This document shows, piece by piece, positions 14,701-22,990 of a stretch of DNA of 37,763 bases. The position numbers were made by a program, and so were the translations under genes. Below the pieces are notes generated by a model. That model ran no database searches and had not been told where the DNA came from. It saw nothing but the letters and a program-made list of their open reading frames with translations. How positions within the stretch are numbered: the stretch's first letter is position 1; each line of letters starts with the position of its first letter. Origin of the DNA: an uncultured Bacilli bacterium (GTDB lineage Bacteria; Bacillota_I; Bacilli_A; RF39; UBA660); NCBI GenBank assembly GCA_904502155.1, contig CAJGDV010000002.1, forward strand, positions 1-37,763, written 5' to 3'.

Positions 14701-15987
14701 TTATTTTGCTACCTCTATTTTCTTTTTTCCACCCATGTATGGTTGTAATGCTACAGGGATGTTTAAACTTCCATCTTCATTTAGATTATTTTCAACAACT
14801 GCAATTAATCCTCTTGGAGTTGCAAGTACTGTATTGTTTAGTGTGTGTACATAATAAGTTCCATTTTCACCTTTAGTTCTGATACCAAGTCTTCTAGCTT
14901 GTGCATCTCCTAAAGTTGAACAACTTCCTACTTCAAAATATTTTTGTTGACGTGGACTCCATGCTTCAACATCGCATGATTTAACTTTTAGATCTGCTAA
15001 ATCTCCACTACAACATTCAAGTGTACGAACTGGTACATCTAAAGTTCTAAAGAACTCAACAGTGTATTGCCACATTTTATTATACCATTCCATACTATCT
15101 TCAGGTTTACATAATACAACCATTTCTTGTTTTTCGAATTGATGTACTCTGTATACTCCTCTTTCTTCAAGTCCATGACTTCCTACTTCTTTTCTAAAAC
15201 ATGGAGAATAAGATGTCATACTAATTGGTAATTCTTGTTCTTTAACGATTTGATCTTTAAATTTACCAATCATTGAATGTTCACTAGTTCCGATTAAATA
15301 TAAATCTTCATTTTCGATTTTGTACATCATTGCATCCATTTCTTCAAAACTCATAACTCCAGTAACTACGTCACTTCTAATCATGAATGGTGGAATACAA
15401 TATGTAAATCCTTTATCAATCATAAAATCTCTTGCATAAGAAATCATTGCTGAATGTAATCTTGCAACATCTCCAACTAAGTAATAGAAACCATTACCAC
15501 TTGTTCTTCCAGCACTTTCTTTATCAATACCATTAAATTTAGCCATAATATCAGCATGATGTGGGATTTCAAAATCTGGAACTACTGGTTCACCAAATTT
15601 TTCATTTTCAACATTTTCATTATCATCTTTACCAATAGGTACAGTTTCATCCATAATATTTGGAATAACCATCATACGTTGTTTGATTTCTTGTTGTAAT
15701 TCTTCTTCTTGTTTTTCTAATTCAGCTATTTTATCGTTAAATTCAGCAACTTCGTTTTTAACTTTTTCAGCTTCTTCTTTTTTTCCATCTCTCATTAAAT
15801 TTCCGATTAAAGCTGATTTAGCATTTTTATCAGCTCTTAATGCGTCTGCTTCTCCTTTAGCATCTCTAAATTTAATATCTAAATCATATACTTCATCAAC
15901 TAATGGAAGTTTATGATCTTGAAATTTTTTCTTAATATTTTCTTTTACTAATTCTTTGTTTTCTCTAATTAATTTAATATCTATCAT
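14701..15987 (-). CDS. serS: Seryl-tRNA synthetase
   Basis: SerRS charges tRNA-Ser. The 428-aa protein has the N-terminal tRNA-binding coiled coil (about residues 30-110, Lys/Glu/Asp-rich) and the class II core. Motif 2 is CFRKEVGSHGLEERGVYRVH. Motif 3 is in LATPRGLIAVVEN, preceded by GDAQARRLGIRTK. The core signatures (EVGSHG, YRVHQFEKQE, LNNTVLATPR) resemble the archaeal/eukaryotic cytosolic SerRS subtype more than the usual bacterial EAGSAG and GLAVGRT. AAGGAATT supports the start. A T-box upstream with a serine specifier regulates it, and a terminator follows its stop. Confidence 0.96.
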   Translation of the reverse strand: MIDIKLIRENKELVKENIKKKFQDHKLPLVDEVYDLDIKFRDAKGEADALRADKNAKSALIGNLMRDGKKEEAEKVKNEVAEFNDKIAELEKQEEELQQEIKQRMMVIPNIMDETVPIGKDDNENVENEKFGEPVVPDFEIPHHADIMAKFNGIDKESAGRTSGNGFYYLVGDVARLHSAMISYARDFMIDKGFTYCIPPFMIRSDVVTGVMSFEEMDAMMYKIENEDLYLIGTSEHSMIGKFKDQIVKEQELPISMTSYSPCFRKEVGSHGLEERGVYRVHQFEKQEMVVLCKPEDSMEWYNKMWQYTVEFFRTLDVPVRTLECCSGDLADLKVKSCDVEAWSPRQQKYFEVGSCSTLGDAQARRLGIRTKGENGTYYVHTLNNTVLATPRGLIAVVENNLNEDGSLNIPVALQPYMGGKKKIEVAK

Positions 15988-16031
15988 TTTAATTCCTTCT
16001 TTCTATAATTTTCTTTTCAAAATCAACAAAA

Positions 16032-16070
16032 TTAGGATGTATAGTTATTCCCTATCTTTCTTGTATACAT
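16032..16070 (-). CDS. Possible 12-aa leader peptide between T-box and serS
   Basis: The sequence MYTRKIGNNYTS followed by TAA has a better ribosome site (GAGGTGAT, six bases before the ATG) than serS itself. It starts just after the T-box terminator and ends 44 bases before serS. Its first and last parts (ATGTATA at 16064-16070 and TATACAT at 16037-16043, minus reading) can pair, hiding the start codon in a hairpin. Its last sense codon is a serine codon (UCC). It could be a coupling or attenuation peptide, or a chance ORF. Confidence 0.4.
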   Translation of the reverse strand: MYTRKIGNNYTS

Positions 16071-16090
16071 AATATCACCTCATTTATAAC

Positions 16091-16285
16091 AAAAAAAGAC
16101 CATTTTTAGGAGCGCATAGCACGGTACCATCCTAATAATAGTCTTAATTTAGATAACGGCCCATAGACCGGAAATAGTTAGTTTCTCTCTGGAGTAGATT
16201 CATAAATCATTTAGTATTAGCTCTCACCAAACGCTAACTCTCTTTGACTAAAACATATTTACTATAGTCTCCTTCGTTGATTTCT
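16091..16285 (-). ncRNA. T-box riboswitch of serS, specifier UCU (Ser)
   Basis: The leader begins at about 16285 after a strong promoter. Stem I carries the 5' AGUA and 3' GAA of a specifier-loop bulge, followed by UCU (16196-16198), a serine codon. The T-box core (TGGTACCGTG, about 16120-16129) binds the tRNA acceptor end. The terminator stem pairs AAGAC (16141-16145, minus reading) and following bases with GTCTT (16096-16100), ending in seven T. The alternative antiterminator uses the T-box core. Uncharged tRNA-Ser should allow read-through to serS. Confidence 0.95.
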
Positions 16286-16291
16286 GAATGT

Positions 16292-16321
16292 ATTATAACA
16301 TTAAATTTTTTGTTTTGTCAA
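16292..16321 (-). promoter_or_regulatory. serS T-box promoter (TTGACA-18-TGTTATAAT)
   Basis: A perfect -35 (16316-16321) and perfect extended -10 (16292-16297). The -35 overlaps the TGA stop codon of addA (16318-16320). Confidence 0.92.
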
Positions 16322-19300
16322 ACTATTTTTTTATTTTCTTCATCAAGAATAGAATAAAGATATCCACTAACCTTTTTATTTGTTATTGTTTTTATATAAT
16401 CAACATAAGCTTTTACTTGGTCTTCATAGTATTTTGGAGCAATATTTTTAAGTTTATAATCTACTATTATAACTTCATCATCATTTTCAATTAATAAGTC
16501 AATAATACCTTTTTTATCTTCAATATAAAATTCATATTCTTTATAATACTTATTTCCAGGTTTAATAAACTCTTGATTAAATAGTTTTTTAATTTTATAT
16601 TTAAAGAAATCACTAACATCATATTTATCAATATCAATATTATCAAAATCTAAATATTCTAAAACTTCATGTATTTTAGTTCCCATAGACATATCTTTAG
16701 GTTCTACTATTAAACCTTTTTGATGTGAAAATGTTTTAGTTTCTTTTGCTTTTTTAGATATATTTAGTAAATCTGTTTCTAGTTTAATATCGTTTGTTTC
16801 TAATAATTTTTTATAATCAACATTTGATTTTAACAAATATGCTTTACTAACATTAATATCTTTGTTAGTAATATATGGTTTTAAATCTTCTTTTAAAGAA
16901 ACAATAATATCTTCAAAACATTTATATTTTTGTCTTTCTAAAATGTTTACAACATTTTTATCATTTCTTGGTAATGAATTACCATTTTTACTTGAAATTG
17001 GATTTACAATAATCATTTTTTCTTTAGCTCTTGTAAGAGCTACATATAAAACTCTAAGTCTTTCTGATATATCTTCATTAATATAATTATAACTCATTAA
17101 TTCTTTATAAATTGTAGGTTCTAATCCATCATTAAAAACAGGATTTATAATTCCTAAATCTTGGTCAAATAGGAATCTATCATTTAAGTCGCTTTTATTA
17201 AATGCTTTATAAAAATGTGGAAAATAACATATTGGATATTCTAATCCTTTTGATTTATGTATTGTCATAATATTTACAGAATTAGATGACATATCTTTTT
17301 TGTTTGAAAATTGAATATCAATTTCTTTATTAAATACTTCATCAAAATAGTTTGTAAAATCTTCTAGGTTATATCCTGTTTCTTCAAGTGTTTTACAAAC
17401 ATCAATAATATAATCTAATTTATTAGTAACATTAGCTACATTTCCGATATTAATTGATTTTGAATAAAAATCAAAAGTATTATATATTTCAACAATTAAA
17501 TTACTTAGACTTACTTCTTCACTATATTTTGCTAAATATTTAATTTTAGAAATTAAATCTTGGAAAATAGGATTTGTCATAATATCTTTATTAGTAACGC
17601 TACTAAAAATATCATTATCGTTATAATCACATATATAAGATCTAGCAACTGATAAAAATGAATAATTATAGTTTTCATATGATTTGTTTTTTTCATATTC
17701 AATTAATTTTAAAAGATTTTTTAAAACATAAATTTCATTTGAATAAACAAATTGTTCATCTTTATGAATAATTAATGGTATTTTTTTATAATCAAATATT
17801 TTTTTAAATAATTCAAATTTACTTTTTCTATCTACTAAAATTACAATATCTTTAAATTTTATATCAGAAAAAGTTTTTTCATCTTTATCAAATATTTGTT
17901 CTTTATTTTTTATTTTTTCTAAAATATCATCAGCAATAATAAAAGCTTCAACTTCATCTTTACTATATAATTTTTTATCTTCAAAATTATCATAGTCATA
18001 ATTATAAATCTCTAAATTATAATTTTGATCAGTTTTACCTTCTTTAATATAGGCTTTATTTCCAAATATTGCTACATGTCCTTCTAAATAATTGGCTCCA
18101 CCAATATCATCATCCATTATTCTTGAAAACATCTCATTTATACCACTTAAAACTTCTTCTCTTGAACGAAAGTTTTTAGCAAGGTCTATAGCATATCCAC
18201 TATCCCCTTTTTTATAAGCATTATATTTAGACATAAATAATTTAGGATTAGCATTTCTAAAACGATAAATTGATTGTTTAACATCACCTACCATATATAC
18301 ATTGTTTTTGCTAATCAATGAAACTAGATAATCTCCAATATCATTTGTATCTTGATATTCATCTATCATAATTTCATTAGTAAAATTTTTAATATCTTCT
18401 CTAACACTATCATTTTCTTCTAAAAGTTTAATTGCAAAACGCATAATATCACTAAATTCATAACTATTAATTTGTCTTTTAAATTTCATTGTTTCATTAT
18501 CTAAATCCTTTAGTAATGAAACAATAATTTCAGCATGATCTTTTAATGATAAAATATTATTTTCAATTTCTTCCCCAGATTCATATCTAACAAGTCTTTC
18601 TAATTCCTTTAAATAAACTTTTAATTTATCCTTATAATTATTTATTTCTTCTCGTTCATATGGATCTAAATCTTTTTTTCGTGGCATTGTTGGAAATTTA
18701 CCGGCATCAACTATTACTTTTTTAAAGTCTTCATATTTTTTACAGTATGCTAAGTTACCATATATTTCTTCTATTTTATTAGCGTATTCACTAAATTCTT
18801 CTTCTGATGCTACAAATTTTATATTATCAATAAGCATTAATATTACATCACTTGTTTGCATAATAATTTTATTGTAATCATTTATTTTTTCTTTAATAAA
18901 ATTTAAATCATAATATTTATCCATGTAAGTTTCTAAATAATCTTGTTTTTTACAAATAGAATCTAATTTAGATGAAATATTTAAAATAGCATTTTTTATA
19001 GTTTCATCATCTTTATTAGTATAAACATCTAAAAGTTTTAGAAATTTTTCATTATCATAATATCTTGTAAATATATCGTCAATAATTTTTTTGCGTTCAA
19101 TATTTAATTGAACGTTATCAATAATACCTATATTTTTAGGCATTCCTAAAATATAATGGTATTTTTTTACTAAACTTAAACTATAACTATCAAATGTTGT
19201 TATATCAGCTTGATCAACTAAGTATAATTGATTTTCAAGTTCTGGAAATTCTTTTATTGCTTTTTTAATTTTTTTTCTAATTCTTTCACGCATTTCCCCA

Positions 19301-19509
19301 GCAGCAGCTTTAGTAAATGTTAGAATTATCATTTGATTAATTAAAACACCATTTTTTAATTTTTCTAAAATTCTTTCAGTAAGAACAGCAGTTTTACCAC
19401 TTCCTGCCCCAGCACTTACAATGATATTTTTACCATCTAAACATATAGCATTCCATTGATCATCAGTCCATATAGATCCTTCAGGTTTAGCTTTCACTTT
19501 CGGAAACAT
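16318..19509 (-). CDS. addA: ATP-dependent helicase/nuclease subunit A
   Basis: AddA is the helicase-nuclease of AddAB, which resects double-strand breaks for RecA loading and Chi-stimulated recombination. The 1063-aa protein is shorter than Bacillus AddA (about 1230). SF1 motifs seen: Walker A SAGAGSGKT (33-40), LTFTKAAAGEMRERI, motif II MIDEYQDTND, motif III VGDVKQSIYRFRNA, motif V IMTIHKSKGLEYP and motif VI RLRVLYVALTRAKEKM. The C-terminal PD-(D/E)xK nuclease has GTKIHEVLEY, GIIDLL and VIIVDYK. The start is the ATG at 19509, with GGAGGTGA upstream; an upstream in-frame TTG at 19524 is less likely. It overlaps addB by 23 bases. Its stop is TGA, the only TGA stop I found in the window. Confidence 0.96.
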   Translation of the reverse strand: MFPKVKAKPEGSIWTDDQWNAICLDGKNIIVSAGAGSGKTAVLTERILEKLKNGVLINQMIILTFTKAAAGEMRERIRKKIKKAIKEFPELENQLYLVDQADITTFDSYSLSLVKKYHYILGMPKNIGIIDNVQLNIERKKIIDDIFTRYYDNEKFLKLLDVYTNKDDETIKNAILNISSKLDSICKKQDYLETYMDKYYDLNFIKEKINDYNKIIMQTSDVILMLIDNIKFVASEEEFSEYANKIEEIYGNLAYCKKYEDFKKVIVDAGKFPTMPRKKDLDPYEREEINNYKDKLKVYLKELERLVRYESGEEIENNILSLKDHAEIIVSLLKDLDNETMKFKRQINSYEFSDIMRFAIKLLEENDSVREDIKNFTNEIMIDEYQDTNDIGDYLVSLISKNNVYMVGDVKQSIYRFRNANPKLFMSKYNAYKKGDSGYAIDLAKNFRSREEVLSGINEMFSRIMDDDIGGANYLEGHVAIFGNKAYIKEGKTDQNYNLEIYNYDYDNFEDKKLYSKDEVEAFIIADDILEKIKNKEQIFDKDEKTFSDIKFKDIVILVDRKSKFELFKKIFDYKKIPLIIHKDEQFVYSNEIYVLKNLLKLIEYEKNKSYENYNYSFLSVARSYICDYNDNDIFSSVTNKDIMTNPIFQDLISKIKYLAKYSEEVSLSNLIVEIYNTFDFYSKSINIGNVANVTNKLDYIIDVCKTLEETGYNLEDFTNYFDEVFNKEIDIQFSNKKDMSSNSVNIMTIHKSKGLEYPICYFPHFYKAFNKSDLNDRFLFDQDLGIINPVFNDGLEPTIYKELMSYNYINEDISERLRVLYVALTRAKEKMIIVNPISSKNGNSLPRNDKNVVNILERQKYKCFEDIIVSLKEDLKPYITNKDINVSKAYLLKSNVDYKKLLETNDIKLETDLLNISKKAKETKTFSHQKGLIVEPKDMSMGTKIHEVLEYLDFDNIDIDKYDVSDFFKYKIKKLFNQEFIKPGNKYYKEYEFYIEDKKGIIDLLIENDDEVIIVDYKLKNIAPKYYEDQVKAYVDYIKTITNKKVSGYLYSILDEENKKIV

Positions 19510-21814
19510 CTTCGTCACCTCCAATTTCTAATTCAATAATATTGTCATTATTAACATAGCAAATATCTTGATATTTGCAATATAAACATCCTTCATTTAC
19601 TTTTCCTATTTTTTTAGGATTGATATCAAAATCACAATTATTTATTGATAAAATAGCTTTATTAATATTATTTTCAACTATATCAATAAATTCATTAATT
19701 TCTTCTTCTGTAAGAACTTTAGATGAAGACATAAAATCACCATCTTTTTTAAGTTTTAAACTTTTAATATATGAACTTTCTTCAAATTTAGAATCAATTA
19801 ATCCTGCTACTTTAGTATCTTTTAAGGTATAACCATTTAATTTGACATTATCAACAATTTGTTCGTGATATGTTTTTTTAGGATCTTTATTTAATACTTC
19901 TGTCATAATTTGTTGTAAGTACATTCCAGCAAATTTAGGATTTTTAATTAATCCTGAATTTTTAATTAAATATAAATACATTAAAAGTTGCATATCTAGT
20001 CCATGAACAACTTTTTTAAAATCATTATGCATTCCACCAGTTTTATAATCTATAACTATTACATAAGTAGATTCACCATCATTAAGTGTTAATATTTTAT
20101 CAACAAAACCTTTTAATGTTATATCTATATCATTTTCTACTTTTATTTTAAAAGATTGCTCAAAATATGTATTTTCAAATTTTGTTCTTTCATAATTTTC
20201 ATTTAATATTTCAATTAAATCTTTAATAGCTTTTCTGTATTTCTCACTATAAAACTGCTCTTTTTTAGTAAGTCCATTAGGATAAAATTCTAAAATAGCT
20301 TCATCTATTATTGTGTCGTAGTCATTTCTATTTTGGCTATAAGTTTTTTCTAAAACACGATGAAACAAATTACCAATAATTTGGCTTACTGAAGTTTCAA
20401 AACTTGATACACGATAAATATTATCAAGTAAAAATCTAAAACTACATTTATAAAAAGTATTTATATTTGAAAAAGAAAGATTAATTTTATTATTAATTTG
20501 TTTTTTAATTATGTCATAATCTATTTTTTCATAAAGATTTGAATATGTACTATATTCTAAATTTTTATAATTACTATAAAGAGTTGTTAAATCATTAGCT
20601 TTATCATTATAAAGAATAAAATTATCTAATCTTTCTGCAAGTAATAATTTATTAATTTTTTCATTTTTATAATCATATTCACAAGTAGTTTCTTTTAAAT
20701 TATTTAAACTAGTTAAATAATTAGAATACCCAAACTCTTGTTTAGGACTTGATAATTTATAAGATAATATTAAATTTTTAGTCATATTTATAAAATTTGT
20801 TAATGTTCTTACTTCTTCTTCATTTTTATCTTTAGATAATTCAATATTTAATTCTTTTCTTTCTTTATCAAGTAAATAACTATCATCTTTATAAATTTTA
20901 GGTATTATATCTTGATTAAATCCAAGCATAAAAATATATTCGTTATCATTAGGTATATAATTTTTATAATTTATTTCAGTTATTATATCAGTATATTTTT
21001 TTAGTTTTACTGATTTTTGTTTTAATTCATAAATTAAAACATCATATATGTCACCTAAAGTTTCATAGTTAGTATATTTATTAATAATATTTACAAGTTC
21101 ATTATGGATGCTTTCATTTAAATTTAATTTTTCTAATTCATCATTTAAATCAAGTAATTTCGTATTTTTTGGTGTCTCATTTAAGAATTTTTTAATATCA
21201 CTTAAAAAGTATAATTTGTCATTTGGTAAATCATATGGAATATTATAAAAAGTAAATATTCTATTAAATATACCTGTATATGATCCATCTAATGAATTAA
21301 TTTTAATGTTATTAATATCTACACCATCTTCTATTAATTTTTTTATTTTCATGGCTGTACATATTACTTCATCTATTATAGATTCATATTTATATATTAT
21401 AATTTCTTCTTTAGGTTCAATATTATCCATTATAACTTCATAGTTTTTAAATTTAGTGTTGTAACAAATTATTTTTTTATCTTCAATAAATTTTTTAAAA
21501 TTATGATTATATATAATATATCCATTATCTATTAAATCATTTTTAATATTTACTAGATTATTTAATTTAGCACTTTCATATTTTTTATTTTCTATATCAT
21601 ATAAATTTTCAAGTATAACACTTGCTATTTCAGGTATCATATTATATTTGTTTTTCATATACATTAAAATATCAGGTTTATACTGATAATAATATTTTTC
21701 TTTAAATTCATTTAAAGTATAAATTTTAATATTATATTTTAATTTATTTTCTTTTAATATTTTGGTTTTATAATTATTGGTTGTTATTATAATCATATTG
21801 TCTTCTAACTTCAT
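19487..21814 (-). CDS. addB: AddB-type nuclease/helicase-like subunit
   Basis: A partner of AddA. The 775-aa protein is much shorter than Bacillus AddB (about 1166 aa). The N-terminus (IIITTNNYKTKILKEN) has no Walker A, so the helicase-like part is non-catalytic. Later parts fit AddB: FMLGFNQDIIP, then SFSNINTFYKCSFRFLLDN, GNLFHRVLEK, a PD-(D/E)xK nuclease around VIVIDYKTG, and the C-terminal CLYCKYQDIC. The Cys of FYKC plus C-x-x-C-x5-C match the four ligands of the AddB 4Fe-4S cluster. The ATG at 21814 has GGAGGT eight bases upstream; the GTG at 21829 is inside that site. addA follows with overlap. Confidence 0.9.
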   Translation of the reverse strand: MKLEDNMIIITTNNYKTKILKENKLKYNIKIYTLNEFKEKYYYQYKPDILMYMKNKYNMIPEIASVILENLYDIENKKYESAKLNNLVNIKNDLIDNGYIIYNHNFKKFIEDKKIICYNTKFKNYEVIMDNIEPKEEIIIYKYESIIDEVICTAMKIKKLIEDGVDINNIKINSLDGSYTGIFNRIFTFYNIPYDLPNDKLYFLSDIKKFLNETPKNTKLLDLNDELEKLNLNESIHNELVNIINKYTNYETLGDIYDVLIYELKQKSVKLKKYTDIITEINYKNYIPNDNEYIFMLGFNQDIIPKIYKDDSYLLDKERKELNIELSKDKNEEEVRTLTNFINMTKNLILSYKLSSPKQEFGYSNYLTSLNNLKETTCEYDYKNEKINKLLLAERLDNFILYNDKANDLTTLYSNYKNLEYSTYSNLYEKIDYDIIKKQINNKINLSFSNINTFYKCSFRFLLDNIYRVSSFETSVSQIIGNLFHRVLEKTYSQNRNDYDTIIDEAILEFYPNGLTKKEQFYSEKYRKAIKDLIEILNENYERTKFENTYFEQSFKIKVENDIDITLKGFVDKILTLNDGESTYVIVIDYKTGGMHNDFKKVVHGLDMQLLMYLYLIKNSGLIKNPKFAGMYLQQIMTEVLNKDPKKTYHEQIVDNVKLNGYTLKDTKVAGLIDSKFEESSYIKSLKLKKDGDFMSSSKVLTEEEINEFIDIVENNINKAILSINNCDFDINPKKIGKVNEGCLYCKYQDICYVNNDNIIELEIGGDEDVSESES

Positions 21815-21833
21815 AACTACTACCTCCACACTG

Positions 21834-21839
21834 ATTATA
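21834..21839 (-). promoter_or_regulatory. -10 element of addBA
   Basis: TATAAT preceded by ATG on the minus strand lies 20 bases before the addB ATG. No good -35; the region upstream is the preceding terminator. Confidence 0.5.
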
Positions 21840-21850
21840 CATTAATAACA

Positions 21851-21880
21851 AAATAAAAAAAATAGTTTCCTATTTTTTTA
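21851..21880 (-). terminator. Intrinsic terminator of the coiled-coil membrane protein gene
   Basis: About 10 bp of A/T-rich stem closed by TAG-CTA with a four-base loop (21866-21869) and T-rich tail. The TAG stop codon (21870-21872) is in the stem. Confidence 0.75.
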
Positions 21881-22370
21881 TTTTTGTAAATGGCTTAGTA
21901 AAAGTTTTTTCTGGTGGGAATGTATTTTTATATCCTAATTGTTCATTTATAATAGCATCATTTATTTTATTAAGCTCATTTTGTAATTTAGTATAATAAT
22001 TATAATCGATATTCATATTATTTATATTTTCACTATTTTTAATTCCTTTTTTAAGTTCTTCAACTTGTTTTTTATAAGATTTATAATTTACATTTAAAAC
22101 TGCTGTTCCAGCTAAAACACCTGCAAGTGAAAGCAATAAAGGAATGCATTTAACTAAGTAAATTAATGTAGCTCCTGATGCTAAAATTATCATAGGTATA
22201 ATAATCAAGCATAAATATGCTAATTCTTTTCTTAATCTTTTTATTTCTGCTCTATTTTTTTCAATTGTATTTATACTATTTGTTTTCATTTGAATATCAT
22301 TATTATATTTTAATATTTCTTGTTCTAGTTTTTGCTTTTTTGCATTTAATTCTTCTAATTTGTTATTCAT
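21870..22370 (-). CDS. Coiled-coil membrane protein, unknown
   Basis: A 166-aa protein with three parts: an N-terminal coiled coil (about residues 2-50, heptad-like Leu/Ile with Lys/Glu), two adjacent membrane helices (about 52-95), and a second coiled coil (about 98-145) before a basic, Pro-containing tail. The two helical arms would sit on the same, probably cytoplasmic, side. I recognise no family. GAGGGAT precedes the ATG, and a good promoter lies upstream, reaching into spoVIF. A terminator overlaps its end. Confidence 0.7.
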   Translation of the reverse strand: MNNKLEELNAKKQKLEQEILKYNNDIQMKTNSINTIEKNRAEIKRLRKELAYLCLIIIPMIILASGATLIYLVKCIPLLLSLAGVLAGTAVLNVNYKSYKKQVEELKKGIKNSENINNMNIDYNYYTKLQNELNKINDAIINEQLGYKNTFPPEKTFTKPFTKIKK

Positions 22371-22391
22371 TTTATCCCTCGTTTCAAGAAA

Positions 22392-22420
22392 ATTATACCT
22401 TAATTAAATCATTTTATCAA
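22392..22420 (-). promoter_or_regulatory. Promoter TTGATA-17-TATAAT
   Basis: The -35 (22415-22420) lies inside the spoVIF-like coding end and the -10 (22392-22397) after its stop. It serves the coiled-coil membrane protein gene. Confidence 0.75.
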
Positions 22421-22646
22421 TATTTTTAGGAACTTCATCATTGATAACAGCTTTTATGATTTTATTTTCTTTTTCTTCTGATACTTCTTTTCCTGTTACG
22501 TTACTTAATTCTCTTATTACTTCTCTTAAAGTATTTTCATTTTTTAGGTCATTTTTTTGTAGTTTTTCAGCAAGTTTTAGTATTGTATCTTTATTCACGC
22601 TCGTTTTCTTTTCAATTTTTTTAAAAAAATTATCTGAAAAATTCAT
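22404..22646 (-). CDS. SpoVIF-like protein
   Basis: An 80-aa protein whose start (NFSDNFFKKIEKKTSVNKDT), its ILKLAEKLQKNDLKNENT segment and its REVIRELSNVTGKEVSEE segment closely follow the pattern of stage VI sporulation protein F (YjcC/SpoVIF) of Bacillus. In Bacillus SpoVIF acts late in sporulation in coat assembly and germination. No other sporulation gene is visible here, so the function in this organism is uncertain; it may be a relic or serve another role. AGGAGGT fixes the start. It lies between two terminators/promoters and may be transcribed alone. Confidence 0.7.
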   Translation of the reverse strand: MNFSDNFFKKIEKKTSVNKDTILKLAEKLQKNDLKNENTLREVIRELSNVTGKEVSEEKENKIIKAVINDEVPKNIDKMI

Positions 22647-22670
22647 AACTACCTCCTAAAATAATATATG

Positions 22671-22699
22671 AAAAAAAGAAGATATTATCTTCTTTTTTT
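22671..22699 (-). terminator. Intrinsic terminator of the 83-aa gene
   Basis: A 13-bp near-perfect hairpin (GAAGAT core with A7/T7 ends) and three-base loop. The TAA stop (22685-22687) is in the loop. Confidence 0.9.
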
Positions 22700-22936
22700 T
22701 CTTTCATTAATGAATGTAACAGGATCAAAATCAAGACCCATAGATAATAATGCGATTTCATTAACTACTTCAGTTTTAAGACTTTTTAATTGTTTTAGTT
22801 GTCTTTCAAATCTTTTTCTAGTTGATTCATCTTTTACATAATTTAGTCTTTGTTCTAATTTTTCAATTTCCTTATTTAATACCATAAGTTTATCTCTTAA
22901 AACAATTAATCTTCCAAAATCTTTGTTACCACTCAT
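22685..22936 (-). CDS. Small basic coiled-coil protein, unknown
   Basis: An 83-aa soluble protein, almost wholly helical and charged. Residues 12-65 form a likely coiled coil (LNKEIEKLEQRL, then RKRFERQLKQLKSLKTE). It ends in a DFDPVTFINERKKRR tail. No catalytic motif is visible. AAAGGAGGAG lies before the ATG, a TATAAT (22959-22964) lies upstream, and a terminator follows, so it may be a one-gene unit. It could be a DNA- or ribosome-associated small protein, but nothing in the sequence decides this. Confidence 0.65.
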   Translation of the reverse strand: MSGNKDFGRLIVLRDKLMVLNKEIEKLEQRLNYVKDESTRKRFERQLKQLKSLKTEVVNEIALLSMGLDFDPVTFINERKKRR

Positions 22937-22958
22937 ATAGTCTCCTCCTTTTATATAT

Positions 22959-22964
22959 ATTATA
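22959..22964 (-). promoter_or_regulatory. -10 element of the 83-aa gene
   Basis: A perfect TATAAT on the minus strand, 23 bases before the ATG. No clear -35. Confidence 0.5.
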
Positions 22965-22990
22965 CAAACAAGAAAAATTTTATTATATTA

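Noticed and set aside
16091..16285. A tRNA or other structured RNA gene
   Set aside because: The structure and TGGTACCGTG core match a T-box leader for serS; no cloverleaf with CCA end.
16318..16320. Mycoplasma-type code (TGA as Trp)
   Set aside because: TGA ends addA at the expected place, Trp is encoded by TGG, and other ORFs contain no internal TGA.
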